A stretch of 64,000 nt of DNA from Tragulus kanchil (GCA_022376925.1 JAIOJX010000028.1:71947001-72011000); one strand, 5' to 3'. Numbered from the stretch's first letter, positions 24,818-36,384 are shown. The notes: generated by a model not told the origin, from the sequence alone. Numbers and translations are program-made.

Positions 24818-25110
24818 TGACTCCTAGCTCAGTTGGTAAGGAATCTGCCTTCAATGCAGGAGATGGGGTTTCGATCCCTGGGTCAGGAAGATACCCCGGA
24901 GAAGGAAATGGCAAACCACTCCAATATTCTTGCCTGGGAGAATCACATGGACAGAGGAGCCTGGTGGGATAAGTCCATGTGGTTGCAAGAGGTGGACACG
25001 ACTTACCGACTAAGCCAACCACCGCATAGCATATATAGTGAAGGACAGGGAAGCCTGGCATGCTGCAATTCATGGGGCTGCAAAAAGTCAGACACAACTT
25101 AGAGAATGAA
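24818..25110 (+). mobile_element. Bov-tA SINE
   Basis: Contains CTCAGTTGGTAAGGAATCTG, GGTTTCGATCCCTGGGTC, CCACTCCAATATTCTTGCC and an end AAAAAGTCAGACACAACTTA. This is the ruminant tRNA-Glu-type SINE with a BovA-derived 3' half. Confidence 0.9.
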
Positions 25111-25140
25111 TAACAACATAGCATTAAAGTGTAAAAAGAT

Positions 25141-25276
25141 TAAGTCAGAGGCCCATACGGGCCAAAGAACAAAGATGGATGAAAATAGACAAATGAAAGA
25201 CGAATAGAAGTGGCCTACCCGCCCCCCTCCCCACCCATCCCCCCCAAAATAAATAAATATTTAAAAAAAAAAAAAG
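25141..25276 (+). mobile_element. CHR-like SINE, 5'-truncated
   Basis: Only the 3' third is present: GGCCAAAGAACAAAGATGG, GAATAGAAGTGGCC, a C-rich stretch, then AAATAAATAAAT and an A run. It ends before GATTCAAGGTTC, which resembles the 5' side GATTAAGTCAG only weakly. Confidence 0.85.
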
Positions 25277-25403
25277 ATTCAAGGTTCATATTTGGCCAAC
25301 TGCCCACAGACAGAAAAACTGCAACTAAACAACTTCAAGTATTAAAGCTCCACAAGAAAATCAGTATTGATACCCATTCTACAGCCAGCAAACACAAAGC
25401 CTT

Positions 25404-25405
<2 letters not shown>

Positions 25406-25478
<73 letters not shown>
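25406..25478. repeat. Long (TG)n microsatellite
   Basis: About 36 uninterrupted TG units. It creates a poly-Val/Cys or poly-Thr/His reading frame that is not a gene. Confidence 0.98.
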
Positions 25479-25480
<2 letters not shown>

Positions 25481-25489
25481 TAATTTTGG

Positions 25490-25725
25490 CCTCTTTTATT
25501 GATTTTTTATTTATTTTCATCCATCTTTATTCTTCGGCCTATGTGGGCCCCCCACTGCAGAGCACCGGCTCTGGACGCATGCACTCCAGAGCACTGCTCC
25601 TAATTGGACACACCTGTGTAGCCGCTCTGGGGCATGTTGAATGTTTCAGGGCCAAGGATCGAACAGGTGCCCCTTGTATTGCAAGGCAGACTGTTTACCC
25701 ACTGGACCACCAGGGAAGCCCAAGC
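25490..25725 (-). mobile_element. CHR-like SINE, reverse orientation
   Basis: Reads GGACCACCAGGGAAGCCC at its right end (25705-25722), the reverse of the SINE head, and TTTCATCCATCTTTATTC on the left. It lies next to the long TG repeat. Confidence 0.88.
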
Positions 25726-26109
25726 CTCTATATTTTTAAGTGCCCCAGCTTTCTTTTAGATTCTAATATTCACTGACCAGAAGTCTTAATGCATGATAAC
25801 TATTTGCACGTGTCTTATTACAATGGAGGGTACATAGGAGGTCCTCAATAAACACTTGCTGAATCCCTCCTTCCCCCACCTTTTCATCTTTTGGAAAATA
25901 TCTCAAAAACCCTACACAAAACAAATTTGGGGAAAAACAGATGGTTTGTTCAGTGGGGATTATTCTTATGATGGCAGGTGACGCTTGAGTATTCAAGTCT
26001 TGTCAGAGTTGAAAGGCACCTTAGCCATCAGAAGTCAATACCAACCAGGACAGGAAGGTGTGTCTTTATCATCTCCAGAGCTGTGTTTTACAGAATGTAG
26101 GCAAATCAC

Positions 26110-26312
26110 TGCTTCCCTGAAGGCTCAGAGGCTAAGGAATCTGTCTCCAATGCAGAAGACCCAGGTTCAATCCCCTGGTCGGGAAGATCCCCTGGAGAAG
26201 GAAATGGCAACCCTCTCCATTACCAAGCCTGGACAGTCCCATGGGCAGAGGAGCCTGGCGGATTACAGTTCACTGGGTGGCAAAGAGTTGGACATGACTG
26301 AGCAACTAAATC
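26110..26312 (+). mobile_element. Bov-tA SINE
   Basis: GCTTCCCTGAAGGCTCAG head, GGTTCAATCCCCTGGTCGG, GGAGAAGGAAATGGCAACCC and AAAGAGTTGGACATGACTGA end. Confidence 0.9.
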
Positions 26313-26873
26313 TTTCAAACTTTCAGTCGTATCACCAGAAAAGGTTGTTAGTATGCAAATTCCTGGGCCCTATGTCAAGCGTACTGAATTAGCACTTTGG
26401 GTAGCCTGCGCCCAGAAATCTGATTAACCGAAAAAAAAAAAGGGGGGGCGGGTAACACAGTTATCCGCAGGAATTTTAGATCCACTAACATTGAGGAGGA
26501 TCATGGTCAAACTCAGCTCAATTAATCAGACTCAAACAAGCTGACTGAAATGATACATCACCTGTAACACAGTTGCCTGGACCGACCTAAAACACTTCTC
26601 TGCAAGATGTTTATCAATTCAGAGACGGAAAGGAGCTTTTCCTGTTGACCTAAAGGAGTGATTGGCACTTATTTTTCAGTTCTATTTTAGAAATAATGGA
26701 TTGAACATCAATAATGTATTTTAGTAACCATGAGGTTACAAAGGGCTCAGGACCAAAACTATCCAGGTGAGGATGGAAGAAGCTGGATAAACCAAGTTTT
26801 TCCACTTAAAGATGAGCCCAGTGAAACCAAAGGCCTAGCGCCGAAATTACAGCTGATGAGTTGAGTAAATTAG

Positions 26874-27075
26874 GAAGCTTCCCAGGTGGTGCAGTGGCAA
26901 AGAATCGCCTGCTAATGCCGGAAGCCCAGGTTTCATCCCTGGGTTCGGAAGATCCCCTGGAGAAGGAAATGGTAACCCACTCCAGTATTCTTGGCGAAAT
27001 TCCATGCACAGAGGAGCCTGGCGGGCCACCGTGCATGGGGTCACAAAGAGTCGGACATGAATGACCACTCACGAA
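26874..27075 (+). mobile_element. Bov-tA SINE upstream of the CpG island (duplicate at 27995-28197)
   Basis: AGCTTCCCAGGTGGTGCAGT head, GATCCCCTGGAGAAGGAAAT and CACAAAGAGTCGGACATGAA end. The second copy comes from D8. Confidence 0.9.
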
Positions 27076-27289
27076 GACGCATTGGAGCCTAGGCCAATAC
27101 TTCCCGAAAACACTGTGAACAGCCAACCTGATCTCATTAACCTGATGGATGACCCAACATCAGTCAGGGTCCTGTCCTAGAAATACTCAGTGACTAAAGA
27201 ATGACTGGGAGGGTGAGCCTTCATTTTAAAGTCAGGGTGGGTCGAGAAAACGGCACCTCACCCCACCTGCACTTCAGGTTTCCCTGCTG

Positions 27290-28751
27290 TAAAACTCGAG
27301 TCTTAGGCCCGCCCGGCCGCGGAGCCCACGCGGTGGCCGCGCTCCCAGATCGACGGTCGCGCGGGGCAAAGGCGGGCATTACACTCGCCGCCAAGCCGGC
27401 GAACTTTCCGCGTGCTCGTTCCGTCTCAAGACCACCAGCCGAGCACGTGGCTACTCTCTGCGCCCAGGCCACTCACGAGCCTAGCTCCCCTTCTCCGCGG
27501 CGCTAAACCGGCGCGCCCACTATCCGCGTGCCGAGGATCATAGAGCGCGTCTGCGCGCGTCCCCCGTGCCGCGACCACCAGCGCCTGCCGGCCCGGGCCT
27601 GGGTGTACCGCTGCTTCGGGCCCCAGCTCAAACTCAGCTCAATTAATCAGACTCAAACAAGCTGACTGAAATGATACATCACCTGTAACACAGTTGCCTG
27701 GACCGACCTAAAACACTTCTCTGCAAGATGTTTATCAATTCAGAGACGGAAAGGAGCTTTTCCTGTTGACCTAAAGGAGTGATTGGCACTTATTTTTCAG
27801 TTCTATTTTAGAAATAATGGATTGAACATCAATAATGTATTTTAGTAACCATGAGGTTACAAAGGGCTCAGGACCAAAACTATCCAGGTGAGGATGGAAG
27901 AAGCTGGATAAACCAAGTTTTTCCACTTAAAGATGAGCCCAGTGAAACCAAAGGCCTAGCGCCGAAATTACAGCTGATGAGTTGAGTAAATTAGGAAGCT
28001 TCCCAGGTGGTGCAGTGGCAAAGAATCGCCTGCTAATGCCGGAAGCCCAGGTTTCATCCCTGGGTTCGGAAGATCCCCTGGAGAAGGAAATGGTAACCCA
28101 CTCCAGTATTCTTGGCGAGAAATTCCATGCACAGAGGAGCCTGGCGGGCCACCGTGCATGGGGTCACAAAGAGTCGGACATGAATGACCACTCACGAAGA
28201 CGCATTGGAGCCTAGGCCAATACTTCCCGAAAACACTGTGAACAGCCAACCTGATCTCATTAACCTGATGGATGACCCAACATCAGTCAGGGTCCTGTCC
28301 TAGAAATACTCAGTGACTAAAGAATGACTGGGAGGGTGAGCCTTCATTTTAAAGTCAGGGTGGGTCGAGAAAACGGCACCTCACCCCACCTGCACTTCAG
28401 GTTTCCCTGCTGTAAAACTCGAGTCTTAGGCCCGCCCGGCCGCGGAGCCCACGCGGTGGCCGCGCTCCCAGATCGACGGTCGCGCGGGGCAAAGGCGGGG
28501 CATTACACTCGCCGCCAAGCCGGCGAACTTTCCGCGTGCTCGTTCCGTCTCAAGACCACCAGCCGAGCACGTGGCTACTCTCTGCGCCCAGGCCACTCAC
28601 GAGCCTAGCTCCCCTTCTCCGCGGCGCTAAACCGGCGCGCCCACTATCCGCGTGCCGAGGATCATAGAGCGCGTCTGCGCGCGTCCCCCGTGCCGCGACC
28701 ACCAGCGCCTGCCGGCCCGGGCCTGGGTGTACCGCTGCTTCGGGCCCCAGC
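27290..28751. promoter_or_regulatory. CpG-rich shoulder of the island, present twice (27290-27627 and 28412-28751)
   Basis: Two near-identical CpG-dense blocks separated by AT-rich sequence and a Bov-tA SINE. They are the ends of the two copies of the 26507/27628 duplication. The second block runs without a break into the GC-box region at 28752-29060, so the original island is likely one block of about 650 bp. ORFs here are short, differ between the copies by a single-base frameshift (an extra G at about 28499) and match no family I recognise. Confidence 0.6.
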
Positions 28752-29060
28752 CGAACCCAGCGGGACCCCTTACCCCGACCTTGCTTCACCCACACGCGCT
28801 CCTGGGAGCGGGAAGGATGAGCATCCAACCTAGACTGCCTCAGCGAACACGCCATGCCGGACAGAGGAACTCACCCGACGCAGCCTGTTGCGTGCGTCCC
28901 CCGGCTGAGCGGGCGGCGACGTGAGCTGAGGGCGGGGCGACGCGGGTTAAAGGCGGGGCGAGGAGGACTGAGGGCGGGGCGGCGTGCGCACTCTTGGGGG
29001 CGGGGCGACGCGGGCTGCGGGCGGGGCGGTGTGCGCAGGCTGGGGGCGGTCCCTCCTGCT
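28752..29060 (-). promoter_or_regulatory. CpG-island promoter with a GC-box cluster; candidate RIOX2 (MINA) promoter and exon 1
   Basis: Very GC-rich and CpG-dense in an otherwise AT-rich window. Five GGCGGGGC boxes (Sp1/KLF-type) occur at about 28931, 28952, 28973, 28999 and 29020, plus a GGGGGCGG at 29042, spaced 21-26 bp. The stretch GGCGGGGCGGYGTGCGCA occurs twice, 48 bp apart, suggesting local tandem growth. On the minus strand a good splice donor (GG|GTGAGTT) sits at 28874, just downstream of the GC boxes, so a short non-coding first exon of about 28920-28875 is plausible. No long conserved coding frame is visible. GABRR3 and RIOX2 are neighbours in the same orientation in human, with RIOX2 lying 3' of GABRR3. 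The spacing of about 14 kb fits, but RIOX2 exons are not seen in this window, so the gene assignment is inferred. Confidence 0.6.
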
Positions 29061-29904
29061 CTGAACCGGCCGCCTAGCCCGCAGATCAGGGAAATAAGCT
29101 GCTTCCAGTGCTTAGAGGCGGTGGGAGTTCATGCCCATAGATTTCTCTGTTGTTAAAGGAAATCAGTGAGGGCTTTTCTTGAATTGGGGAGGGATGAGGA
29201 TCAGGATTTGGAGGGGGGTCATCTAGTATAATTCTGTTCCTTTAACGAACAGAGAAACTGAGGCCGAGAAGGGGAAAGTGAGCCACCCATGTCGAAGGAG
29301 CTAGTGGTCCGGGTTCTCCATCGCTTCTTTGGGACTCTGCTACGCTGTGTTGCTTTGTACTATGTCAACTATAATTTGTATCATGTTGCTCCCGGAGAGA
29401 ATTCTGATTAAAAAGGATACTGGAAGTTCTTGAGACTAGCTATAAAAGCAAAGAACAAAAATCAATTAATAGAGTAATTTCAGCCTAACACTCCCTGCTT
29501 TTGTCTCTTTATCAGGACTTCGGGGCGGGGAGGCTGGAACAAGTGGGCAGGTGATCAGCTGCTCACCTTTGCTTTGGCGTGTTGTATTCTTTGCTCTTCA
29601 GACAGCCAAAGAGGACACAAAGGAAGCCCTTATTTCATTCTGTTAAGATGGCTGAGACCAGAAGCTGTTGTAATAGTTCAGTGACGCATGAGCAAATGGG
29701 AACAACATACACCTTTATCTTACGCTTGGCAAAACTAACAATCACGAATATTTCCAAAAATGAATGCATAAACTGTGATGAAATAACTGGTATAGGAGCA
29801 TACTTGATGACAATTTTTCTTGAAATTTCAGTGAAAGTCCTAAAATAGGAGATAGGCACTTTTACAAACTGTGTACTCAAACTTATGAATCCATACAAAA
29901 AAAT

Positions 29905-30035
29905 CTATGAGAATTTATCCTCATTTTTCATGTGAGGAAATGAGGCACCAGGAGACTAAATTATTAGCCAAAGTTCACAGAGTAATAAGCGTTAGAACCA
30001 AGATTTTAATCTGGTCAGTCAGACTTTAGAGCAGG
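29905..30035 (-). mobile_element. MIR SINE (further copies 31002-31130 and partial 32139-32222)
   Basis: Reverse of the MIR core: TGTGAGGAAATGAGGCACCA, GCCAAAGTTCACAGAGTAAT, AGAACCAAGATTTTAATCTG. The copies derive from D9 and D10. Confidence 0.75.
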
Positions 30036-30210
30036 CTTTCTTACCCTGAGCATTACTCACATTCGGGGCCAGTAATTCTTTCTGGTGTGTGACTGACCTG
30101 TGCATTGTGGCCGCATCCCTGGCCTTTCCCCACTGGATGACAGTGGCAGCCACCCCCAATTTGTGGCAGCCTAAAATGTCTCCATACCCCTCATCGTTTC
30201 TCAGTGATAG
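30036..30210 (-). mobile_element. MER5-type hAT-Charlie element (further copies about 31131-31306 and 32223-32402)
   Basis: GACCTGTGCATTGTGGCCGC, ATCCCTGGCCTTTCCCCACT, CAATTTGTGGCAGCCTAAAA and TGTCTCCATACC are the reverse complement of the MER5A/B middle. The element is non-autonomous and has no ORF. It appears three times because D9 and D10 overlap. Confidence 0.78.
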
Positions 30211-31054
30211 CTTCCAGGGGGGTTCATGCCCATAGATTTCTCTGTTGTTAAAGGAAATCAGTGAGGGCTTTTCTTGAATTGGGGAGGGATGAGGATCAGG
30301 ATTTGGAGGGGGGTCATCTAGTATAATTCTGTTCCTTTAACGAACAGAGAAACTGAGGCCGAGAAGGGGAAAGTGAGCCACCCATGTCGAAGGAGCTAGT
30401 GGTCCGGGTTCTCCATCGCTTCTTTGGGACTCTGCTACGCTGTGTTGCTTTGTACTATGTCAACTATAATTTGTATCATGTTGCTCCCGGAGAGAGAATT
30501 CTGATTAAAAAGGATACTGGAAGTTCTTGAGACTAGCTATAAAAGCAAAGAACAAAAATCAATTAATAGAGTAATTTCAGCCTAACACTCCCTGCTTTTG
30601 TCTCTTTATCAGGACTTCTGGGCGGGGAGGCTGGAACAAGTGGGCAGGTGATCAGCTGCTCACCTTTGCTTTGGCGTGTTGTATTCTTTGCTCTTCAGAC
30701 AGCCAAAGAGGACACAAAGGAAGCCCTTATTTCATTCTGTTAAGATGGCTGAGACCAGAAGCTGTTGTAATAGTTCAGTGACGCATGAGCAAATGGGAAC
30801 AACATACACCTTTATCTTACGCTTGGCAAAACTAACAATCACGAATATTTCCAAAAATGAATGCATAAACTGTGATGAAATAACTGGTATAGGAGCATAC
30901 TTGATGACAATTTTTCTTGAAATTTCAGTGAAAGTCCTAAAATAGGAGATAGGCACTTTTACAAACTGTGTACTCAAACTTATGAATCCATACAAAAAAA
31001 TCTATGAGAATTTATCCTCATTTTTCATGTGAGGAAATGAGGCACCAGGAGACT

Positions 31055-33230
31055 AAATTATTAGCCAAAGTTCACAGAGTAATAAGCGTTAGAACCAAGA
31101 TTTTAATCTGGTCAGTCAGACTTTAGAGCAGGCTTTCTTACCCTGAGCATTACTCACATTCGGGGCCAGTAATTCTTTCTGGTGTGTGACTGACCTGTGC
31201 ATTGTGGCCGCATCCCTGGCCTTTCCCCACTGGATGACAGTGGCAGCCACCCCCAATTTGTGGCAGCCTAAAATGTCTCCATACCCCTCATCGTTTCTCA
31301 GTGATAGAGATCCCAGCTCCGCCAGCAGCCAGCTGATCATGATGCTCTGCAGAAACCACTGCTTTAGTAGTAATCCCCACCCAGCTTTTAACGTCATACT
31401 AATGTGCAGTGACATGCCACTTCTCAAGGAGGAGGTGCTCCACATGGCCCGGTGGGACTCACTAAGAGGGCCTAAGCAGGTTCCATGAGCACCACCCACA
31501 GTGAGAGAAGATCAAGGGAAGATTTGGAAGCCAAAGGCATTTTTGTATCAGCCTAGTGGATACCGCTCTAGCATTGCTCTTCCTCTCCCAAGTCAAGTGA
31601 CAGGGACTTAAGAGTCAATAGAGAGACCAGGGGCATCCACAGAGCATCCTGCTCAGCTAGTTGCTGGCTGTGTTGTGGGATCTACTGGTCCGTTCTGGGG
31701 CTGCTATCAGAAAAGATTCCAGTGTGGTTACGAAGTTCTTGGATCCCTGAGTCCTGTATGTGGGAGTTGAAGGCATGGCTGTGAATACACACAAGTGGCT
31801 GCTTCTTGCCTGGAGGATCCTGAAGGAGGCAGCAGCGTTCTGAGGCAAAAAGGCAACTCTGACACACTTTGTCAAGTCAAGGACCCTTGAGCATCCTCTG
31901 GGTGGAGTGGGTGCTGTGCAAAATACCTGGACTTGGTCCATCGGGACGGTACCCTCCTAAGAGAGTGACATAGCCAGAGATGAAGGCCAAGCATCGGGAG
32001 GCAAAGGGGTCCACTGGCATGGATGGGAAAGGAGGTGTGGGGCCACAGGAGGTCAGTCAGAGATGTGAAGGTTAATTTTAATGCACCATAAATGTGTAGA
32101 CTGCCAGAAGAACCTTTGCCTGCATTCGTTGAAAGGGGAAATTATTAGCCAAAGTTCACTAGAGTTAATTTTAAGGGGGCCGGTTAGAACCAAGATTTTT
32201 AATCTGGTCAGTCAGACTTTAGAGCAGGCTTTCTTACCCTGAGCATTACTCACATTCGGGGCCAGTAATTCTTTCTGGTGTGTGACTGACCTGTGCATTG
32301 TGGCCGCATCCCTGGCCTTTCCCCACTGGATGACAGTGGCAGCCACCCCCAATTTGTGGCAGCCTAAAATGTCTCCATACCCCTCATCGTTTCTCAGTGA
32401 TAGAGATCCCAGCTCCGCCAGCAGCCAGCTGATCATGATGCTCTGCAGAAACCACTGCTTTAGTAGTAATCCCCACCCAGCTTTTAACGTCATACTAATG
32501 TGCAGTGACATGCCACTTCTCAAGGAGGAGGTGCTCCACATGGCCCGGTGGGACTCACTAAGAGGGCCTAAGCAGGTTCCATGAGCACCACCCACAGTGA
32601 GAGAAGATCAAGGGAAGATTTGGAAGCCAAAGGCATTTTTGTATCAGCCTAGTGGATACCGCTCTAGCATTGCTCTTCCTCTCCCAAGTCAAGTGACAGG
32701 GACTTAAGAGTCAATAGAGAGACCAGGGGCATCCACAGAGCATCCTGCTCAGCTAGTTGCTGGCTGTGTTGTGGGATCTACTGGTCCGTTCTGGGGCTGC
32801 TATCAGAAAAGATTCCAGTGTGGTTATGAAGTTCTTGGATCCCTGAGTCCTGTATGTGGGAGTTGAAGGCATGGCTGTGAATACACACAAGTGGCTGCTT
32901 CTTGCCTGGAGGATCCTGAAGGAGGCAGCAGCGTTCTGAGGCAAAAAGGCAACTCTGACACACTTTGTCAAGTCAAGGACCCTTGAGCATCCTCTGGGTG
33001 GAGTGGGTACTGTGCAAAATACCTGGACTTGGTCCATCGGGACGGTACCCTCCTAAGAGAGTGACATAGCCAGAGATGAAGGCCAAGCATCGGGAGGCAA
33101 AGGGGTCCACTGGCATGGATGGGAAAGGAGGTGTGGGGCCACAGGAGGTCAGTCAGCGATGTGAAGGTTAATTTTAATGCACCATAAATGTGTAGACTGC
33201 CAGAAGAACCTTTGCCTGCATTCGTTGAAA
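31055..33230. repeat. Duplication D10, unit 1084-1096 bp
   Basis: Copy A about 31055-32135, copy B about 32139-33230. The start of copy B (32157-32185) has about 20 extra or altered bases relative to copy A, again resembling uncorrected error. C at 31731 is T at 32827. The first part is also in D9, so the MER5 and MIR pieces are present three times. Confidence 0.95.
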
Positions 33231-33399
33231 GCCTCAACATTTGAATACCTGCTATCAGGCCAGCTAGATAACTTGTGGAGCTCAGTGTGAAACTAAAACA
33301 CGGAGCTCCTTGTTCCAAAGGTATGGGTAAAGTGTCATTAAAAGGACTGAGATAGAGAATAGTTCCTTTCTTTTGCATTCTTTGTTTACTACGATGCTG
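32403..33399. other. Non-coding intergenic region
   Basis: Remainder of D10 copy B and following unique sequence. Open frames of about 100-190 codons on both strands show no domain, start context or conservation I recognise. The corresponding frames in copy A and copy B are simply duplicates. Confidence 0.6.
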
Positions 33400-33690
33400 C
33401 TGTTTTCTTTTTTCTTTCTTATTTACTTTTTTACAGTTTTGTGGTTTACTGCCACACATCAACTTTAATCTGCCATAGGTATACATATGTCCCCCACCCT
33501 GAACCTCCTTCCCGTTTCCCTCACTATCCACCCCTCCAGGTCACCACAGAGCCCCTGTTTGAGATCCCTTAGTCGCACAGAATATTCCCCTCCTTCACCG
33601 CAGTGTCCACAATTCTGTTGGCTACGTCTGTTTCTCCATTCGTGCTCTGCATATGCATTTATTAGCTGATGGTGCTGTTTTCAATTTGCT
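33400..33690 (-). mobile_element. L1 3' UTR fragment, reverse orientation
   Basis: T-rich start, then GGTATACATATGTCCCCCAC, CCCTCCAGGTCACCACAGAG and TTTCTCCATTCGTGCTCTGC resemble the reverse of the ruminant/cetartiodactyl L1 3' UTR. No ORF2 is left. Confidence 0.65.
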
Positions 33691-36384
33691 ATTTAATGTC
33701 ATGCTCTAGGGAGCCCAGGAGTACTTGAGAGAGGAGTGTAGACACTCAGAAGTGCAGACGACCCTCCAGAGTCACCTGGACCCACATTTGTGCAGGAGCA
33801 CCCGCCCCACGGGTTGTTGAACTTGCCCACCTTCTAAACATTGGTCCCACACCACTGTGCACTGGTCCCAGCCCCAACCCATAGTCAACCTCAGGAGACT
33901 GCAGCCTTCCACCCAGGGCACACTCCTTACCTGGATTGGATGGGGAGAGGCTTGCCCCAGTCCAGCCACCCCCTGAACACACCATGGTGCTGCCAGCCTC
34001 GGGCGGTTACAGGGTGTGGGATGATGTGTGCCTGTCCCAACCACCCCCCGCCCCCATCTGTGTACCTGTCTCTGCCAGGCGCAGAGGGGCGCCATGGACA
34101 TCGGGTAGGGAAGGGGTGGAGGGGTGCGGGAAAGCAGGGTCCAGAACTGATCTCCGAGGGTGGAGGCAGAAGTGCATGTGCCAAGCCTGGTACATGCTAG
34201 TTGTTCCAAAAGACTTCCTTAAAAAACAAATTCAAAGTTTACAGTCTAATAGCAGGTTCAAGACAGCCACTGCAGAGCATTCAGCTCCAAGGATGAGGCC
34301 GTGTGTGAGGGTGCTGGTTGCTTGCCCAGGAGGCAGGCCCTACCTGTCACCCAGAGGACATCAACAAAATCAGCTCAAATACAGATCATTTCAGTAAAAG
34401 CCTTGCCAGCTCTTTCCCTAACACTCCCCCATCTATCCCCAGCCCCCGAACCTGGTGGAATGGAGGCAGGAGGGAGAGAGGTAGATATTAAAGAGCAGAG
34501 TCTACAATCTTCCTTGGACAGTTTCCCCAGTTCAGAGTGCAGGCCTGAGCTGGCAGGAGGAAAACAGACCTGAGATCAACTAGGCTTCATACCTGAAAGT
34601 TGGTATCGCTGTTATTAGAGTGGTGTGCATGTACTGTGTGCTTGTTGATTGACTGACTGACTGATGATTCAAAGTATCCGAGAAGCAATGGGATTCATGT
34701 GAGAAGTCGGCAAGAGGCAGAGAAGGAATAGCCAGTAAAGCATGTTTGACAATGACTGATGAAAAATGCAGCCTTTTTCTACCTGTACCTCAAGTTCCAA
34801 TTGTTTCACAGAAAACTATGGTTCAGCAATGTGACAAATGGGCTACCAGGTGGAACTCACTGGAAATTTTCCACCAGTAAATTCACTGCAATATAAGGGG
34901 TAAATGATAAAATCATCAGAGAGTAATTTGATATAGGCTGCTTGCATCAAGATGGCATATTGTATTGATTACTTAGTGACCACCATGCAATTTAATTGAT
35001 TATCCAAAGACACATAATTTTTTGTACACATGAGCAGTAATCATCTGAGTGCATTAATCTAGACCCAGGATATTATCCCAAACAATCAAAAATAAACTCT
35101 ACATCCAAATCCAAATCTTTCCCCAAGATATATAGGATTTTAAAGAGTTCATTTTGTGGCTCAATCACAGTTTTAGCTTCCACCTTGGCCTTTGCTTTCT
35201 TTTCCTCTCCTACTTCAAATCCATATTATCTTTACAAGTCGTATTAAATTATTCGAGCTCGTTTTCACAAAATCTTCTCTTTTTCTGTCTGCCTGAATTG
35301 CATATTTTTTTAAAAGCTGTTTGTCATGACCCAAGTGAGCCTCCTTTCACCTTGATCACCATTAAAATATGACCTCATTCAAGATAAATCTAATTAACAA
35401 AACACATTTTAAGTTATTTTGGTGCGGTGTGATAGCTCTAAAAATGTATTCGTGTTCAGAACACTTCTTTAAAGTGCAAAATGCTTGAAACATCTGCATT
35501 AATGTTCACTAAAGAAGAGAACAAGTGAATGTAGATCCATTAATTTCCTTTCCTCAGATGCCTGTTCACTTAGACTGTTAGAAACTTAAGTGTCTCTTTT
35601 AAAGGACACAGGCTTGTATATCAAACCTCAGAAACTCTTACTTCACACTAGGTTTAAAAACAGTCGGTAAGGACATTATAGCTTCATCTACATTTGATTG
35701 CCTGAGGCAAGACGTGATCAGCTAAGCAGCACAATTTTGTAGAAGGTTTTCAAATCACTCTTGTACAATAAGTTTCTATAATGAATTACAGGTTTAAAAG
35801 TAATAGCTCATCCTTGAAATGACCTAATTGATAATAAAAATAGTTCAGTATTTCCTACAAAAAATTAAGTATCAATATGTTGAAAAGAAAACTATGGCAA
35901 TTTTCCCCAGCGACTGAAATCTGTCATCACTTTTGGCCCCATCACTGACCAAAAGCATTAAGATTAAGCCAGTGACTGAAGAACACCTAACAATGTGGAA
36001 CTTTTTCGGAAGCTCCTGTGTTCCTACAAAGTATAGAAAAAGTTGAAGAAGTAGGTTTTAACTACTTCAAATGCCCCCACCATTTTATTTTCTGAGAAAT
36101 GGCCACTTTGCATTCATACATGCTGAGTTAACACTCCCCACTCCATTGCCCCAGCGGCTATGACTCTCTTGTTTATGTACCTCTTTGGATTTCTCAGCCC
36201 CCTTCCCTTTCTTTCAGATGTTCCTAATTATGAACATCCTTCCTATGGCAGTACCCTGAAAAAAAAATCTCCTTAATTATTCCATACATTTTGTCTTTCA
36301 TAACTTCTTTACAAGAGAGAAAAAAAAAAAATTCAAGTTCTTCATTAAATCCAGGGAAGTCAAATTGCAATTGGAAAGTGATGG
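33691..36384. other. Non-coding intergenic region
   Basis: 33700-34570 is moderately GC-rich with overlapping short frames in several phases. 34570-36384 is AT-rich. I see no gene, RNA or named repeat. The window between the CpG island and the GABRR3 3' end would be expected to be intergenic. Confidence 0.55.

Larger units (their letters stand above)
26507..28751. repeat. Duplication D8, unit 1121-1123 bp
   Basis: Copy A 26507-27627, copy B 27628-28751, covering unique DNA, a Bov-tA SINE and the edge of the CpG island. Differences: GCGAAATTCC versus GCGAGAAATTCC and one extra G at about 28499. The junction is GGGCCCCAGCTCA joined to AACTCAGC. Confidence 0.96.
29127..31307. repeat. Duplication D9, unit about 1.10 kb
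   Basis: Copy A about 29127-30210, copy B about 30222-31307. The junction contains GCTTCCAG, which also occurs just before copy A (29101), followed by a lost segment. This suggests the copied unit really starts near 29100 with a small deletion. Other changes are CGGGGCGG versus CTGGGCGG and GAGAG repeat length. Confidence 0.95.

Noticed and set aside
25210..25776. 188-codon frame with long Val/Cys repeat
   Set aside because: Runs through SINE, TG microsatellite and a reversed SINE; no biological protein.
27201..27506. Arg/Pro/Ala-rich frames in the CpG island
   Set aside because: GC-rich sequence lacks stops by composition. The duplicate copy shifts frame by one base, and no family resemblance was seen.
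31116..31499. 127-codon minus-strand frame repeated at 32212-32595
   Set aside because: Repetition is due to D10, not conservation. The region includes a MER5 relic.
32968..33531. 187-codon minus-strand frame
   Set aside because: It crosses the end of D10 copy B and unrelated flank, has no recognisable domain and no splice-bounded structure.
33772..34209. Overlapping frames of 100-150 codons on both strands
   Set aside because: Several phases are open at once on both strands, which indicates composition rather than coding. No conserved motif.
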